From Haloferax mediterranei ATCC 33500 (GTDB lineage: Archaea; Halobacteriota; Halobacteria; Halobacteriales; Haloferacaceae), in the NCBI RefSeq assembly GCF_000306765.2, contig NC_017944.1, positions 434,001-498,000 of the forward strand: 64,000 nt of DNA, in the 5' to 3' direction. The position numbers and the translations under genes were made by a program. Below the pieces are notes generated by a model that saw nothing but the letters and a program-made list of their open reading frames with translations, was not told where the DNA came from and ran no database searches. Below, in pieces: positions 62,572 through 64,000 of the stretch (position 1 is its first letter; each line of letters opens with the position of its first letter).

Positions 62572-64000
62572 GGACACCGAGAACGAGCGCGAGCGGCCGC
62601 TGCCCCACGTTCCGGAAACGGACACCGAGAGGCGAAGGAACGATGACAATCGAGAATACGACGGTGTTGGCTCTCCGCCTGTGAGCGGGCACCGCTCGAA
62701 GTCGGGACCCCGGTACGACTCAGACGTGAAGCCGATCAAATATCGGCGGCGGTCAGGGAGGACCGACGACAAAGAGACCGACGAAGGCTGTGGGCGCAGC
62801 GACGAGAGCTGTGGCTGTGGGCGCAGCGACGAGAGCTGTGGCTGTGGGCGCGGATGCGGATGTGACACCAGCGCTGGCAAAGATGTCGGCACTGACGGGA
62901 GTACGACGGAAACATCCTCGGTTTCCGCTGACGGCGGTACTCGCCCGAGCAACGTCGACGCTGCGGGGAATCTCACGACCCTCGAGTTCACGACGCCCAG
63001 CGAGGGGAAGAGTCAGGACGTTTCCGACGGCCGCCCGGATAGGCGCGTACAGGTTCCCGAAGGGGTCGAACTCGACACGCCAGGGTACTCTATCCGCCAG
63101 GAGATGAACGACATCGACGAGCCCGAAGACAAGACGTGGTTTATGGAACTCGACGCGGCCGTCATCGACGAAGGGCGGTGCATTCAGTGTGGAACCTGTG
63201 TCGCGTCCTGCCCGTCGGACTCCATTGGAATCGGTGACGACGGTCTCCCCAAACTAGTGAAGATGTGTACGGGCTGTTCGCTCTGCTGGGATTTCTGTCC
63301 GCGCGGCGGACTCCGGTACGAGCGCCAGTGGAAGATAACTGGTGGCGAGGACAACGTGAACGGTGCCGGCGATCCGATCACCGAGTTCTCCGCGAAGGTC
63401 GAAGAAGCGTGGCGCGAGAACGCGCAAGACGGCGGACTCGTCACGAGCGTTCTCATCCATCTCCTCGAGGCGGGCGAGATCGACGGGGCGCTCATCGCCA
63501 CCGAGAGCGAGGACGAACCCTGGAAGGCCGAGAGCTTCCTCGCGACGACGCCCGAGGAACTCATCGAGAACGCGGGGAGCTTCTATAACCAGACGATGGC
63601 GCTCGGGAACCTGAACGTCGACCAATGGAAGGAGAAACTCCCAGCGAAAGACCCCGAATCCCTCTCGCTCGCACTCGTCGGGACGCCCTGCGAAATCGAG
63701 GGCATCCGCGCTCTGCAGGACTTCGAGTGGGACTACGCAAGCCAGGAGGAGGGTATCAGGGCAATCGATTACACGATTGCGCTGATGTGTACGAAGAACT
63801 TCAACTACGAGCGCCTCATCGGCGAGCAACTCGAAGCGAAGCGCGGAATTGCTCCCGAGGAGATCGGCAAAATGGACGTCCTCAACGGAGACATGATGGT
63901 CTATGACCGCGACGGCGAGATGATTCTCCAAGAGGACATCGAAGCGTTCCACGGCGCGGCGTTGAAAGGCTGTGACGAGTGTGCGGACTTCACCGGCTAC
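62561..64000 (+). CDS. FrhB-like 4Fe-4S protein with Cys-rich repeat (runs off the window)
   Basis: Opens at ATG 62561, inside the last codons of the reductase (11-bp overlap), and stays open to the window end, at least 480 residues. It contains a tandem 9-residue Cys-rich unit (GCGRSDESC twice, then GCGRGCGC) near residues 76-101. Next are two ferredoxin clusters (CIQCGTCVASCPSDS and CTGCSLCWDFCPRG), and the start of the FrhB/FpoF flavin domain (LALVGTPCEIEGIRALQDF, GCDECADFTGY). Haloarchaea lack F420-hydrogenase, so the FrhB-like module probably transfers electrons between a carrier and the adjacent reductase. Confidence 0.85.
   Translation, partial: MTTEDTENERERPLPHVPETDTERRRNDDNREYDGVGSPPVSGHRSKSGPRYDSDVKPIKYRRRSGRTDDKETDEGCGRSDESCGCGRSDESCGCGRGCGCDTSAGKDVGTDGSTTETSSVSADGGTRPSNVDAAGNLTTLEFTTPSEGKSQDVSDGRPDRRVQVPEGVELDTPGYSIRQEMNDIDEPEDKTWFMELDAAVIDEGRCIQCGTCVASCPSDSIGIGDDGLPKLVKMCTGCSLCWDFCPRGGLRYERQWKITGGEDNVNGAGDPITEFSAKVEEAWRENAQDGGLVTSVLIHLLEAGEIDGALIATESEDEPWKAESFLATTPEELIENAGSFYNQTMALGNLNVDQWKEKLPAKDPESLSLALVGTPCEIEGIRALQDFEWDYASQEEGIRAIDYTIALMCTKNFNYERLIGEQLEAKRGIAPEEIGKMDVLNGDMMVYDRDGEMILQEDIEAFHGAALKGCDECADFTGY
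62786..62839. repeat. 27-bp Cys-coding tandem repeat
   Basis: Units 62786-62812 and 62813-62839 (ggctgtgggcgcagcgac..) are identical and in frame, encoding GCGRSDESC twice; a partial third unit follows. Confidence 0.9.

Overview
The window is haloarchaeal DNA. The predicted proteins are strongly acidic. Several families typical of, or largely confined to, halophilic archaea are present: Bat-type HTH-10 sensors, small DUF7331-like proteins, a CPxCG-like mini zinc finger, Tat lipoproteins with RR motifs followed by a lipobox, and halocyanin-like cupredoxins. Genes for a PHA synthase, a patatin-type PHA depolymerase candidate and 3-hydroxybutyrate dehydrogenase point to a PHA-accumulating member of the Halobacteria. 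I cannot name the genus from sequence alone.

Layout. 0.3-6.2 kb: cysteine-type PHA synthase, UspA, a CoaD-like nucleotidyltransferase, a CBS-MaoC fusion, and two Tat lipoproteins, one of them a blue copper protein. 6.4-34.8 kb: an accessory island holding five secreted, extremely Asp/Glu-rich repeat proteins, a related acidic secreted protein, two membrane-anchored acidic proteins, an acidic surface glycoprotein and a 23-residue-repeat Tat protein. These are interspersed with four HxlR-type regulators, two large PAS-GAF-Bat sensor/regulators, a FilR1-like HTH regulator and two DUF7331-like mini proteins. Much of the island exists in two copies: HxlR/Bat at 7-10.8 kb and 29.1-32.8 kb, the acidic pair B-C at 15.0-18.0 kb and 25.4-28.5 kb, and the membrane-anchored gene at 19.1 and 34.1 kb. 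I regard this as the candidate undescribed system: a duplicated, heavily regulated hyperacidic exoprotein locus.

35.8-45.3 kb: a small membrane protein with a fresh 39-bp duplication, an AhpD/CMD-fold protein, a TauE/SafE permease interrupted by an in-frame TAG, the PHA-mobilisation pair bdhA and patatin-like depolymerase, a dihydrolipoamide-dehydrogenase-like flavoprotein, a zinc-ribbon HTH regulator, a decayed HTH-10 regulator, a Tat-exported DUF642-like protein and a MOSC protein. 45.5-56.8 kb: a cell-surface and transport block with a Tat lipoprotein, a large parallel beta-helix (NosD-like) membrane protein, an iron-siderophore binding lipoprotein behind a palindrome resembling a DtxR/Idr box, a metzincin-type lipoprotein protease, and a three-gene exporter operon (CARDB-like protein, ATPase, MacB/FtsX permease).

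53.1-59.6 kb contains decayed insertion sequences (IS6-type and ISH-type), a third copy of an 86-bp MITE and a ParA-type partition pair, so this stretch looks plasmid-derived or IS-shuffled. 59.7-64 kb: a multi-span membrane protein, then an assimilatory siroheme nitrite/sulfite reductase overlapping an FrhB-like ferredoxin protein that runs off the end of the window.

Functionally the window joins carbon-storage turnover (synthase, R-hydratase fusion, depolymerase, dehydrogenase), nitrogen or sulfur assimilation, iron uptake, and a large secreted-acidic-protein island whose role is unknown. No tRNA, rRNA or CRISPR array was recognised.
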